A stretch of 64,000 bases of DNA, from NCBI GenBank assembly GCA_033344815.1, contig JAWPMR010000001.1:3334136-3398135 (forward strand), in the 5' to 3' direction. The first letter of the stretch is position 1. Each line of letters starts with the position of its first letter. Under the pieces are notes generated by a model, which had not been told where the DNA came from, made no database searches, and worked only from the letters and a program-made list of their open reading frames with translations. The translations under genes were made by a program, and so were the position numbers. The DNA is from Paracoccaceae bacterium. GTDB taxonomy: Bacteria > Pseudomonadota > Alphaproteobacteria > Rhodobacterales > Rhodobacteraceae. Below, one piece after another: positions 36,145-44,605 of the stretch.

Positions 36145-36468
36145 TCAGTCGCCGTTGCGGCGAACCGGGCGGGACCAGATAAGGCTGTAGGCGTCGCCGT
36201 CTTCCTCGTCGAAGAGATTGGCGTAGATCGGAGCGGTGAAGCTCGGGTCGTCCAGCTTGAGGCCAAGATAGGTGCGGCCCTCGTTGGAGGTCTTCGACCA
36301 TGCGGCTCCGATTTCGGCGCGGCCCACCAAAACGCGGTGGCTCGGGGCGTTCTCGCTGGTCTGGCTGGTTTCGGGAACGATGCGGACGTTCTTGGCCTGC
36401 ACGTTGAGGGTGACGATTTCGCCGGTGTATTCGGTGCCGGACTTCTTGAAGGTGCCGATGGTTGCCAT
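36145..36468 (-). CDS. DUF736 protein (copy B)
   Basis: This 107-residue DUF736 protein has MATIGTFKKSGTEYTGEIVTL at its start, HRVLVGRAEIGAAW in the middle, and ANLFDEEDGDAYSLIWSRP near the end. It is closer to the family norm than copy A. An AAGGAGAACC ribosome binding site precedes the start. It is transcribed from the long gap on its right. DUF736 function is not established. Confidence 0.88.
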   Translation of the reverse strand: MATIGTFKKSGTEYTGEIVTLNVQAKNVRIVPETSQTSENAPSHRVLVGRAEIGAAWSKTSNEGRTYLGLKLDDPSFTAPIYANLFDEEDGDAYSLIWSRPVRRNGD

Positions 36469-37053
36469 TGTGGTTCTCCTTGATCAGATGTTTTCGAGCC
36501 CGCACCATTGCGGCCTCGATGGAGATCGACAGGCCGGAGGCGACAGACGGCTCACCCGGTACGGGCCGGAACGTCAGTGGAGGACGGGGACGGGAGACTT
36601 TCTTGTCGCGCGAGGAATGGCGGCGCAGCCGACAGGGGAAGAAAGTCGATCAAACCCGTTGAGCCTTAGGCGGTCGAGGCGCAGCCGCCCTTCGGCCAGA
36701 TCAGTCCATTGACGAGGCCATATGGAGCGGTCGACCAAGGCAGAGATGATCAGCGGAGAACTTAGCGACCAAAGGCCACCCACGGGGTCCGGCACCATCG
36801 AGTGCCCGAAAATCGTTACGCGTCTCAGGTCAAATGACCCGCACCTTCAGCGTTCCAAACAGCCTTTGCGAGACCGCTGCCGCCGCAGATTGTGAAGTGC
36901 CGCGCTGACCGGAGCTGTCTCATTGACAATCGACGTGGCTACGCTGCGTCATGGCTCCAACTGCAAATCCGCGCGGTCATCGTTTTGTCGCCCATCGAAA
37001 ACGCCGAGGGTTAAGCGACAGCCCTGATCCTCTTTCCGGCCAAGCCTCGATGA
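36469..37053. other. Intergenic region, 585 bp, nothing recognised
   Basis: It holds the promoter of the DUF736 gene on the minus strand and the 3' side of the membrane-protein gene. Short open readings on both strands (for example 36574-36798 minus) lack ribosome binding sites and recognisable sequence. No strong hairpin or repeat was found by eye. Confidence 0.5.
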
Positions 37054-37494
37054 CTAAGCTTCGCTGGCCGTTTCAGTGCGTGGATTGGGTGGGACTACGC
37101 CTGCCATCCGAAACAATGCGGTGACGCCGACTGCCACGGCACCGATGATCGCGACCGCCATCTGCAACGTCTCGGAAGGTATCGCGAGCCTGGCGATGCC
37201 AAGGGTGGCAGCATATCCGGCAACGGCAGCGGGACCAGCAAACAAAGCTGCCACGACAACACGGACCCAGAGCGGACGCGCAAAGGCGAACAGAAGCTGG
37301 CCAAGAATCGCCACCGCACCCGCGACGGCAGCGCCCAAAAGGAAACTTGCGACAGGCCCTGATCCAGTCTCATAGGCCCACAGTCCGGCCGTGACGCCTG
37401 CCAACAGTGGCAACGCGTAGACCGCGAGAGTGAATACGAGCCAACAGAGAAACCCGATGGTGACGAGCAAAAGGACGATATTGAGGACAAGCAT
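37054..37494 (-). CDS. Small integral membrane protein
   Basis: The 146-residue product has four hydrophobic segments: about 2-28 (LNIVLLLVTIGFLCWLVFTL), 30-45, 52-72 and 80-130. It ends in a Glu-rich tail. The ATG at 37494 follows GGAGG; a longer reading adds a non-hydrophobic lead. Similar small membrane proteins occur at this place in related elements, but I know no function. It could serve in surface exclusion or be simple cargo. Confidence 0.7.
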   Translation of the reverse strand: MLVLNIVLLLVTIGFLCWLVFTLAVYALPLLAGVTAGLWAYETGSGPVASFLLGAAVAGAVAILGQLLFAFARPLWVRVVVAALFAGPAAVAGYAATLGIARLAIPSETLQMAVAIIGAVAVGVTALFRMAGVVPPNPRTETASEA

Positions 37495-37761
37495 GGTGAA
37501 TGCCTCCGTGCAAACAGGGTGAACGGTCGCGCCTGCCACCCCCACCTTGGCGCAGGATCATGATAGCTCAGAAGGCGGATTCTTGATAGTTTCGAGCGCT
37601 TCGACCCAAAGTGATCGGCGAGAAATTGCAAACCGCCGTCGGGCTGGATCTAATGGCACGAGCGCGACACAAACTCGGCTAATAAAACCTGATCGGTGTT
37701 GCAAATAGTGTTGGGGAAGTTTTCGCATCTGGATGCTCAATTTTACCGATGGGTGCAGCGC
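37495..37761. other. Intergenic region, 267 bp, nothing recognised
   Basis: It separates the membrane-protein gene from the end of the DUF2493 gene, both on the minus strand. It is locally AT-richer and probably holds the promoter of the membrane-protein gene. No terminator hairpin was evident. Confidence 0.4.
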
Positions 37762-38703
37762 TTACGCGCTGCCTCCCTTGCGGAAATCGAAGGCCTTAAT
37801 GCCCAGTTTGCGGGCCTTGTCAGCGAAATTGTCCTGAATGCCGGTGCCGGGAAAGATGATGACGCCGATGGGCAGGACGTCCAGAATTTGATCGTTGCGC
37901 TTGAAGGGGGCGGCTTTGGCGTGGCGCGTCCAGTTGGGCTTGAAGGCGACTTGTGTGACCTTGCGGGTCTCGGCCCATTTGGCTGCAATCAGTTCGGCAC
38001 CGCGCGGTGATCCGCCGTGGAGCAGCACCATGTCGGCGTGCTTGGCGTGGACCTTGTCGAGCGTGTCCCAGATCAATCGGTGATCGTTGAATTCGAGTCC
38101 ACCTGTAAAGGCGATCTTGGTGCCGGCTGGCAGATGGACCTCGGTATCGGCGCGGGTCTTTGCGGCAAGGAAGTCGCGGCTGTCGATCATTGCCGCGGTC
38201 AGATTGCGGTGATTGACCCGTGACCCGGAGCGGGTCGACCAGGGCGATCCGGTCAGGCGCAGATAGTGATCGGCGGCGTGGTCGCGGAAGACCTCCATGC
38301 AGTCGCGGCGGTCGAGCAGTGACTGGCCGGTTGCAATCAGATGTTCGAGCTGGACGGATTTGACCTCGGATCCGTCCTGTTCGCGCTGGCGGCGTTTCTG
38401 CGCCTGTTCGTTATCGTCCAGTTTGCGTTCTATCCGGTCGGTGGCGCGGTGGAACATGTTGACTGCCGACCAGAGCATCTCGTCGAGATCGGCGTCGAGG
38501 CTGGTGTCGGCCATGGTGGCGACGAGGGCGTCGAAGATGTCGGAGACTGCGCCTATGATCAGGCGGTCTTCGGGGACGTCGCGGGGGTCGGGGTCGTTTT
38601 CGGAATGGCGGTAGCCGTAGAGTTCGAGATCGCTGCAGATGGCGTGGGTTGCGGATGCGTCGTGATGTGGCTCGGCATCGCTGTTGTGGGGATCGGCGTA
38701 CAT
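37762..38703 (-). CDS. DUF2493 (SMF/YspA-like Rossmann) protein
   Basis: The ~313-residue protein has an acidic helical N-terminal half (about 30-170). A C-terminal DUF2493 domain follows with KIAFTGGLEFNDHRLIWDTLD, VLLHGGSPRGAELIAAKWAE, VIIFPGTGIQDN and the final RKLGI. This resembles the nucleotide-binding SMF/DprA-like and SLOG folds; the natural ligand is unknown. The start at 38703 follows AAGGAG; the frame stays open farther upstream but through a strongly structured leader, so the shorter start is preferred. Typical of this element backbone. Confidence 0.8.
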   Translation of the reverse strand: MYADPHNSDAEPHHDASATHAICSDLELYGYRHSENDPDPRDVPEDRLIIGAVSDIFDALVATMADTSLDADLDEMLWSAVNMFHRATDRIERKLDDNEQAQKRRQREQDGSEVKSVQLEHLIATGQSLLDRRDCMEVFRDHAADHYLRLTGSPWSTRSGSRVNHRNLTAAMIDSRDFLAAKTRADTEVHLPAGTKIAFTGGLEFNDHRLIWDTLDKVHAKHADMVLLHGGSPRGAELIAAKWAETRKVTQVAFKPNWTRHAKAAPFKRNDQILDVLPIGVIIFPGTGIQDNFADKARKLGIKAFDFRKGGSA

Positions 38704-38819
38704 TGTGTGCTCCTTCGTCGGTTTGACCGCGACCGCCGCGGCCTTCATGGCGCCGAAAGAGGGCAGGCGGTGCGGGCCTGCACCCGCATGGGCCGAAGCG
38801 CAGCGGAGGAGGGCTGAGG

Positions 38820-38877
38820 CCGGTTCTTTTGTCTCGCGATGCAAAGCGCCCGCTTGGGCGCGGTGGAAAAGAACCGG
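38820..38877 (-). promoter_or_regulatory. Strongly structured RNA leader of the DUF2493 gene
   Basis: On the minus strand, arms CCGGTTCTTTT (38867-38877) and AAAAGAACCGG (38820-38830) form a perfect 11-base stem. It encloses a second hairpin of GCGCCC/GGGCGC arms with a four-base loop (38846-38861). It lies about 117 bases before the start codon. A further hairpin, GGGTCT/AGACCC with a three-base loop, sits at 38942-38956. The layered structure suggests a regulatory leader, but the whole stretch could also be read as codons. Confidence 0.5.
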
Positions 38878-38992
38878 GCGCAGGCCTTGCGGGGCTGTCC
38901 CGTTTGCCGTCCGGTCGCCCTCCCAAGAAGGCCGGGGTCGCGGGTCTCTCAGACCCTGGAGCACCTCCTTTGCCGGTCCGAGACAGGGTGCA

Positions 38993-40075
38993 CTAGCCGG
39001 ACGCGGCCTCGCGCGCGGTCAAGGCTGCAGCATTCATGAAGCGGGCGACGTCTTCCGGCGCGACCTGAACCCGGAGCATGTCCCGGAGTTGATCAACGCC
39101 TAGCAGGCGGAGATCATCGTTGAAATCACCCAAGTGCGGCGACAGGGTGATCGCCTCAATGCCCGCATCCTCAGCGCGTTGCGTCAGTCTGGCCGATGCG
39201 CCGTTACCGGCTGGATCGTTGTCACGGGCGATATAGAGGCGTCTGAGGGATGGCGGAAACCGGATGGCGGCAAGATGGGCAGCGGACAGCGCGGCGGCCA
39301 ACGGTAAACTGGGCAGGATCATTCTAAGCGACAGCATGGTCTCGATGCCTTCGCCTGCCGCCATGACCTCTTGTGCTGTGCCAAAACGGACAGCGTTGCC
39401 AAGTAGATTGCCCATCGCACGTCGGGGCGTGTCGATTGGGGCCTTGCCCAAGTTCGTCTCTGAGAAGCCGTCCGGATCAAGCCAGGTGCGATGCGCACCG
39501 GTAATCGCACCATCGAGATCGGTGACAGATGCAATGAGGGCAGGCCAGGTTTCGGTCTCGCAATGCCGATCAGGACGGTAGTAGCAGCGCGGATGAAACC
39601 GCAGGCTTGAAATGTCGGACAATCCCGTCAGTCCACGGTTGTGCAGGTATCCTTCGGCCAGCGTCCCGGTAATCGCTTGCGACATAGCAAATAGTCGTCT
39701 GGCTGCTTTCGGGGATCCTGTCGGCGCTTGGTCAGATCGGGAGGCGGTGTCGCCTGAGCTCTCTGGCAGCGGCAGGCTGAGAAACCGCCGGGTCTCCAGC
39801 GCGACATCAGCAAAGTCGACAAACCCGCAACTTTCCCGAATGATGTCGAGCAGATCGCCGTGCTCGCCTGAGGCTGCGTCAGTCCATTTCCCTGCGGCTC
39901 CTTTGCCCGAGATCGGCCCTTTCAATCGTACGAAAAGGGACCGTCCGGGCGTGTTTCGAACATCACCGACCATCCAGTAATGGCCCTCGCGCTTGCCGTT
40001 CGACAGATAGTGGTGACAGACCGCTTCGGCGTTACGGGCAAGCGCTTCGGTCAAATCCGCAATGGATCGTGACAT
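38993..40075 (-). CDS. Toprim-domain primase-like protein (DUF7146)
   Basis: This 360-residue protein has an N-terminal zinc-finger-less primase-like region (HYWMVGDVRNTPGRSLFVRLKG), a helical middle, and a C-terminal Toprim domain. The Toprim Glu is in AAGEGIETML and the DxD-type pair in YIARDNDPAG; HLGDFNDDL follows. Such proteins prime replication of plasmids and integrative elements after transfer. GGAGG precedes the start. A terminator-like hairpin lies between it and the gene upstream. Confidence 0.85.
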   Translation of the reverse strand: MSRSIADLTEALARNAEAVCHHYLSNGKREGHYWMVGDVRNTPGRSLFVRLKGPISGKGAAGKWTDAASGEHGDLLDIIRESCGFVDFADVALETRRFLSLPLPESSGDTASRSDQAPTGSPKAARRLFAMSQAITGTLAEGYLHNRGLTGLSDISSLRFHPRCYYRPDRHCETETWPALIASVTDLDGAITGAHRTWLDPDGFSETNLGKAPIDTPRRAMGNLLGNAVRFGTAQEVMAAGEGIETMLSLRMILPSLPLAAALSAAHLAAIRFPPSLRRLYIARDNDPAGNGASARLTQRAEDAGIEAITLSPHLGDFNDDLRLLGVDQLRDMLRVQVAPEDVARFMNAAALTAREAASG

Positions 40076-40091
40076 GACGATACCTCCAATG

Positions 40092-40118
40092 AAAAAGGGC
40101 CCACTTTGCAGCGGGCCC
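40092..40118 (-). terminator. Intrinsic terminator or attenuator before the Toprim gene
   Basis: On the minus strand a nine-pair stem (GGGCCCGCT with AGTGGGCCC, one G-U pair) with a GCAA tetraloop lies at 40097-40118. It is followed by TTTTT (40092-40096), a classic intrinsic terminator. It lies after the DUF6915 stop and just 17 bases from the start of the Toprim gene. It must either stop most upstream transcription or act as an attenuator. Confidence 0.7.
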
Positions 40119-40135
40119 AGTGGGGAGTGAAGTCG

Positions 40136-40615
40136 TCATTCCGCGGCGGTGCACTGCTTGTCCTGCCTCGTGCTTTCAGGATCACCGGAACTATCGTGCC
40201 GGTCGATAGCCGTTTTGCCGTCGTTTCTGCGCTCGGCTGCGATGGGCATGATCACCGGCACGTCAGGAACGGGTTCAACCGTTCCGTGGAGTGGTTGCGC
40301 GCGACCCATCCATGGTTCAGGGCGGATGCAGCGCACCCAGTCCGCAAAGCACGGGATGAAGCCCAGATCCTCGATGACATGCTGCTCGCCGATCAATCGG
40401 ACGGGAACCTTGCGCCCGGTCGAGATTGTTAGCGTCGCGCCAAAAAAGCGTTCGGCCATAAAGATGCCCTCGGCGTGGTGCCTGAGCGCGCGGTGCCGAA
40501 AATCCGCTGTGATGAGCTTGCTTTCGTCAAACCAGCTGTGCAGGGCCAGATAGTCCTCTGCCACGCCGCCAAAGCGCCGCGCGGAAGAGAGGGCGTGATG
40601 CCAGGGATGTGCCAT
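40136..40615 (-). CDS. DUF6915 protein
   Basis: The 159-residue soluble protein matches DUF6915. Hallmarks are MAHPWHHALSSARRFGG at the start, LHSWFDESKLI, FRHRALRHHAEGIFM, VRLIGEQHVIEDLG and FADWVRCIRPEPWMG. The dense conserved His/Trp/Asp pattern suggests a metal-dependent enzyme, but no activity is known. A GGGAGG ribosome binding site fixes the start. It is 11 bases downstream of the DUF6878 gene and belongs to the parB-side operon. Confidence 0.8.
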   Translation of the reverse strand: MAHPWHHALSSARRFGGVAEDYLALHSWFDESKLITADFRHRALRHHAEGIFMAERFFGATLTISTGRKVPVRLIGEQHVIEDLGFIPCFADWVRCIRPEPWMGRAQPLHGTVEPVPDVPVIMPIAAERRNDGKTAIDRHDSSGDPESTRQDKQCTAAE

Positions 40616-40626
40616 GTCGCCCTCCC

Positions 40627-41103
40627 TCAGAATGCGTGTTCGAAGGACTCGACGTCCTCGAACCGCTGGTTGTAGTCGAGTGTGATCGACTGGTTCGCGA
40701 CGTCGAATACGAAAGTGCCGAATGCACCTTCGTTGTTCTCCCACCCGCCATGGGTTTGCGTGAGGCAGTCATAGGCGAAATACTCAATAGCATCGTGGAC
40801 GGACATACTGCGCTCGGTCGGGTCGGTGTCCCGCCATCCAATCATAGTGAGGGTGACGGTTGTCTCTGGCAGAGGCACGTCCGCCCCGTCCGCTTTGGCG
40901 TCGATGCTTTCGATCTGGCCGCTATCGCCGTAGCCGTCGAAGCTCACGTCAACGCTGGTGATACCGGCGGTGGACAGCGCAGTGAAGAGGGCGGCTTTGT
41001 TGGCAGGCCTGATGGCAGCCTGGGCCGCTTCGCGTGCCCGTCGTTCGGCGTCCCAGGCGGCCACGTCGAAGGCTGGGGCGGGTGTTGTGGTCGGTTCGGT
41101 CAT
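40627..41103 (-). CDS. DUF6878 protein
   Basis: The 158-residue acidic protein matches DUF6878: AIRPANKAALFTALSTAGI followed by VDVSFDGYGDSGQIESI and a C-terminal GGWENNEGAFGTFVFDV. It is found only in plasmids and integrative elements of this type and has no known function. AGGAG sets the start at 41103. It follows parB after a 76-base gap holding a strong hairpin. Confidence 0.82.
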   Translation of the reverse strand: MTEPTTTPAPAFDVAAWDAERRAREAAQAAIRPANKAALFTALSTAGITSVDVSFDGYGDSGQIESIDAKADGADVPLPETTVTLTMIGWRDTDPTERSMSVHDAIEYFAYDCLTQTHGGWENNEGAFGTFVFDVANQSITLDYNQRFEDVESFEHAF

Positions 41104-41130
41104 CGGAATTCTCCTGTGCTGAGAGAGGAA

Positions 41131-41154
41131 GGACCCGGCACGACGGCCGGGTCC
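41131..41154 (-). terminator. Hairpin between parB and the DUF6878 gene
   Basis: A perfect nine-base inverted repeat (GGACCCGGC, six-base loop, GCCGGGTCC) lies between the parB stop and the DUF6878 start. On the minus strand it is followed by TTCCTCTCTC, pyrimidine-rich but not a clean U-run. It may partly terminate or protect the parB message. Confidence 0.5.
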
Positions 41155-41179
41155 GACATTGAGATGAAGGAAAGCCGGG

Positions 41180-43234
41180 TTACTCAGCGGCGACGGCTTC
41201 GACCGGTTCGGTCCCGGCTTCGTCGTCCGCGTCGGGTGCCTCTGCCGCATCAGGCTCGTCCGCACCAGTGTCTTCTGCTTGGATTTCGGAGAATTCCTGC
41301 CCCGGCGTGCGGAGCGGGTCCGGCAACCAACTACTGCCTTCGAGCAACGCATCGGCAGCCGTGATCATCTCAGGCTTTTTCAGCCCAGCGATCCGATCGG
41401 CAGCATCATCGCCCTTGGCCTCCCGCGCCGCTTCAAGGATTTGCGCCTTGGTCACGCGGGCGAGATAGACATCAACCGTCGGGGTCCAGCCGACCGCCAC
41501 CATGTCGAGGTTCAATGCAGTGGCTAGAACATCTGCATGTGCCAAAGCCCCAGGGCGGCGATTGTAGGCCTCATGCACCGCGTTGAGCGTCAGCGATACA
41601 CAATGGGCGAAGAGGGCCTGACGGCTGTCACTGTCGAAATCGATCAGTACGTCCCAGAGGTCTTCCGGTGCCTTGGGCAGGTGTTTCGCCCAATTCGCGT
41701 GTCGCGCTTCGATGGCTTGGGCCGATGCCGTATCGGCCAGACCGGGGGCCTGTGCCGAGAAGGCGGCGCTCCGGGGATCGATCTCGATGCAGCTGTTTGA
41801 CCCATAGCGGTAAAAGAGCTTGAGCGTCAGCACATGTAGCGCCGCCACGAAGGCGATGTGCGGATCGCCCGCCAGTGCGTCGCGCAGGGCCAGAGTCCGA
41901 TGTGCCGTCAGTTCCGTAACGAGGCGGTCCGAGAGCGGTTTGATGCCATCGTCTTCGTCCTCCTCGTCGTCAGGTGCGCCCGCGTCGGGATCGATGTTGG
42001 TCTCGTCGACGTCCTTGTCGCCCGCATCCCCACCGGAGTGATCCTCAGAGGGGATGGCTGGTTCATCTTCCGGACGCACATAGCCGCGTTCGACGCGCAG
42101 CCGCCCCGAACTGTCGATGCTGACGAAGGCCCCGGCAATGGCCAACTCGTCCTCCTCGAAGTGGACTGGACGGTCCTGCAGTGCCTCCATAGCAGTCTCG
42201 ATCTCGCCCAGCCGTGCGTCGACCTCCTCGGGCAATTCGTCGGCCTCGGCATGATCTGCCTCAAGCTGGTCGAACTCCGCCTTGAGCGCGTCGTAGGTCG
42301 CAGCCTCCTCGTCGCTCATCGGTTCGGCCTCGCCTGCAATGCGCCGCATGCCGAAGGTGTGGCCGTAGGGAAAGTCGGTATCCACCTCGACCCAGTGCCA
42401 ACCTTCGGCCTGAATGGCTTCGGCGTCTTCGCGCAGTTTTTCGGTGACCATCAGCTCGAGCAGACCGGCATCCTGCAGCCAGCCGCCATCATCGGTCTGG
42501 AACAGATCGCGCAGGATCGCACCACCTGCGTCGACATAAGCGTCCAGCCCGACATATTGCGCGCGCTTGTCCGAGGCCCGCACGGCGCCCTCGGTCAGCA
42601 TGCGGCGGATTTCATAGGGCTGTTTGGAATAGTGCCGCTGCAGCGCTTCCCAGACCTGCTCCTGCCGTTCATGATCGGGATTGACCGTGAACGCCATCAG
42701 CTGGTCGAGGGTCAGGTCTTCTTCGGCATAGGCATCGAGCAACGACGGTGCGACGGCGGCGAGCTTGAGCCGCTGCTTGACGATGCTTGCCGATACGAAG
42801 AAGGCCGCCGCGACCTCCTCTTCGCTCTTGCCCTTCTCGCGCATCGCCTGAAAGGCGCGAAACTGATCCAGCGGATGCAACGGCGCGCGCTGGATGTTTT
42901 CGGCTAGGCTGTCTTCCTCGGCGAGGCCATCCGTGCGGATGATGCAGGGCACGGGCGCTGTGCGATTGAGGCGCTTCTGCTTGACGAGCAGTTCCAGCGC
43001 CCGGAAACACCGCCCGCCTGCGGGGATTTCGAACATGCCGGTCTCGGTGCCGTTCTCGTCCAACACGGGCCGCACCGTCAGGCTGGCCAGAAGGGTCCGC
43101 CGCGCGATGTCCTCGGCCAACTCTTCGATCGAGACGCCGGCCTTGATGTGCCGGACGTTGGACTGGCTGAGCAGGAGCTTGTTGAAGGGGATGTCGCGCG
43201 AGGCGCTGAGGGTGATTTTCTGTTGCTTGGTCAT
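41180..43234 (-). CDS. parB: ParB/RepB-family protein, long form
   Basis: The 684-residue protein has an N-terminal ParB/Srx domain with DIPFNKLLLSQSNVRHIKAG, FEIPAGGRCFRALE and ENIQRAPLHPLDQFRAF. A helix-turn-helix follows (EEVAAAFFVSASIVKQRLKLA). A long Glu/Asp-rich linker lies at about 340-500 and a helical C-terminal domain after it. It is about twice the size of chromosomal ParB and is the element-type ParB. No parA is adjacent. The ATG at 43234 follows GGAGA; a conserved hairpin lies immediately upstream. Confidence 0.85.
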   Translation of the reverse strand: MTKQQKITLSASRDIPFNKLLLSQSNVRHIKAGVSIEELAEDIARRTLLASLTVRPVLDENGTETGMFEIPAGGRCFRALELLVKQKRLNRTAPVPCIIRTDGLAEEDSLAENIQRAPLHPLDQFRAFQAMREKGKSEEEVAAAFFVSASIVKQRLKLAAVAPSLLDAYAEEDLTLDQLMAFTVNPDHERQEQVWEALQRHYSKQPYEIRRMLTEGAVRASDKRAQYVGLDAYVDAGGAILRDLFQTDDGGWLQDAGLLELMVTEKLREDAEAIQAEGWHWVEVDTDFPYGHTFGMRRIAGEAEPMSDEEAATYDALKAEFDQLEADHAEADELPEEVDARLGEIETAMEALQDRPVHFEEDELAIAGAFVSIDSSGRLRVERGYVRPEDEPAIPSEDHSGGDAGDKDVDETNIDPDAGAPDDEEDEDDGIKPLSDRLVTELTAHRTLALRDALAGDPHIAFVAALHVLTLKLFYRYGSNSCIEIDPRSAAFSAQAPGLADTASAQAIEARHANWAKHLPKAPEDLWDVLIDFDSDSRQALFAHCVSLTLNAVHEAYNRRPGALAHADVLATALNLDMVAVGWTPTVDVYLARVTKAQILEAAREAKGDDAADRIAGLKKPEMITAADALLEGSSWLPDPLRTPGQEFSEIQAEDTGADEPDAAEAPDADDEAGTEPVEAVAAE

Positions 43235-43247
43235 CGGGGTTCTCCGC

Positions 43248-43288
43248 GACGGGCCGGTCGGGAACCTCTCTCGACCTTCAAACCCGTC
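43248..43288 (-). promoter_or_regulatory. Conserved leader hairpin upstream of parB
   Basis: On the minus strand, outer arms GACGGG/CCCGTC enclose inner arms GGTCG/CGACC with a GAGAGAGG-bearing loop. It ends 13 bases before the parB ATG, directly against the GCGGAGA ribosome binding site. A near copy sits at the same distance before the DUF932 gene (44564-44605). Confidence 0.6.
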
Positions 43289-43355
43289 ACGAAAACCCGG
43301 CCCACCTCTTCCTCTGGGGAAGGGGCGGACCGGGGCGATTTGGGCACGACAGGTT

Positions 43356-44549
43356 TCAGGCGGCGCTTTCCAGAAGTGTCTTGGCGCGGGTTTCCATCTC
43401 CAGCCGCGCGTCCTGCTGCGGTTTGTTGCGCGCGACCGCCGTGATGCCCTGCACGAAGTCAAAGACGCTTTCGGGCGGGCGACCTTCTTCGGTCAGCACG
43501 GTGTCGATGATCGTCGTCGCCGCGGTTTTCGAGAAACCGCGCTTGCGCAGGAAGTCAGACCGATCTTCGTCCGACCGCGCCACGATTTTCTCCCGCGCCG
43601 CGCGGATGCCGTCGATGAACGGCGCGGGTGACGAATTGGCGAAGTTCTTGAGCGCAGGGGCAGCCTCGTGGGCGAAACGGGACGCGGCGTATTTGGAATG
43701 GCGGATCTTGATCTCCTGGAAATCTTCGACGCCCCAGAGATTGCGGTTCTGGCAAACCGCGCGCAGGTAGAAGCTGGCGATGCCAAGGGTCTTTGCGCCG
43801 ACCTCGGAGTTCCAGCAGTAGAACCCTCGGAAGTAGAGGTCGGGTGTGCCATCGGGCAGGATCCCGGCCTCGATCGGGTTGAGATCGTCGACGAGGAAGA
43901 GGAAGACATCGCGGTCCGAGGCGTAAAGCGTGGTGGTGTCTTTCGTCACATCCATTCGCGGGTTGTAGATGCCAGTCGACCAGTCGAGCAGGCCAGGGAC
44001 CTTCCAACGCGTGTCCCCAATGCCGTTGCCCGCGATGCGTTGGACGGCGGAGACAAGCTCGTGATCGTAGATGCGGCCATAGTCGGGCCCGGTCACGGCA
44101 CGCAGTTCGGTGCGCCCATCTCCGGTTTCCAGCGTCTTGATCTGTTCCTCGCGGTGATTGGCCAGTCCGTACTGAAGGTTAATCCCAGCAAGTGGCGCGG
44201 GCAGTTGCCGCAAATAGGCGGCAGGCGCGCCGACGAGGCTCGAAAGCTGGCCAAAGCTCCAATGCGTTGGTGCAATCGGCTCATCAGTTCCGGGCAGGAC
44301 CAGCCCCAGCTTCTCAGGGTTGTCACGATGCGCCTCGACCCGGATCGCCGCACTCTCCACCGTCCGCGTCCGGCTCCGCTCGGCCCGGCTCTTGACCGAG
44401 GCGAACAGTTCGTCGAGCGACAGATACCGCTCGTCGTCCGGCCGCGAGAACCATTCGGACGACACGCGGTCCACATTTTCGCCGCGCGACACATCCACCT
44501 TGTAGCCGCCGCTGGCGTCACGCCCGGCCTCGATAATCTGGGTATTCAT
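43356..44549 (-). CDS. DUF932 protein
   Basis: This 397-residue protein matches DUF932 (phage/plasmid-like protein), common in conjugative elements and phages. Features include PTHWSFGQLSSLVGAPAAYL, GLANHREEQIKTL, TGPDYGRIYDHELV and FYCWNSEVGAKTLGIASFYLR. Function is unproven; roles in DNA processing or anti-defence have been suggested for relatives. GGGAGA sets the start. It is the first gene of the minus-strand run and shares a leader hairpin with parB. Confidence 0.87.
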   Translation of the reverse strand: MNTQIIEAGRDASGGYKVDVSRGENVDRVSSEWFSRPDDERYLSLDELFASVKSRAERSRTRTVESAAIRVEAHRDNPEKLGLVLPGTDEPIAPTHWSFGQLSSLVGAPAAYLRQLPAPLAGINLQYGLANHREEQIKTLETGDGRTELRAVTGPDYGRIYDHELVSAVQRIAGNGIGDTRWKVPGLLDWSTGIYNPRMDVTKDTTTLYASDRDVFLFLVDDLNPIEAGILPDGTPDLYFRGFYCWNSEVGAKTLGIASFYLRAVCQNRNLWGVEDFQEIKIRHSKYAASRFAHEAAPALKNFANSSPAPFIDGIRAAREKIVARSDEDRSDFLRKRGFSKTAATTIIDTVLTEEGRPPESVFDFVQGITAVARNKPQQDARLEMETRAKTLLESAA

Positions 44550-44563
44550 CTGAAATCTCCCGC

Positions 44564-44605
44564 GACGGGCGGCCGGGAGCCTCTCTCTCGACCTTCAAAC
44601 CCGTC
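44564..44605 (-). promoter_or_regulatory. Conserved leader hairpin upstream of the DUF932 gene
   Basis: On the minus strand the outer arms GACGGG/CCCGTC and inner arms GGTCG/CGGCC (one U-G wobble) match the parB leader hairpin. The loop carries GAGAGAGAGG. It ends 14 bases before the start codon, next to the ribosome binding site. Confidence 0.6.

Noticed and set aside
36574-36798. 74-codon minus-strand reading in the DUF736 promoter gap
   Set aside because: No ribosome binding site and no similarity that I recognise.
41858-42907. 349-codon plus-strand reading
   Set aside because: Lies entirely antisense to parB, whose domains are clear; a GC-rich shadow.
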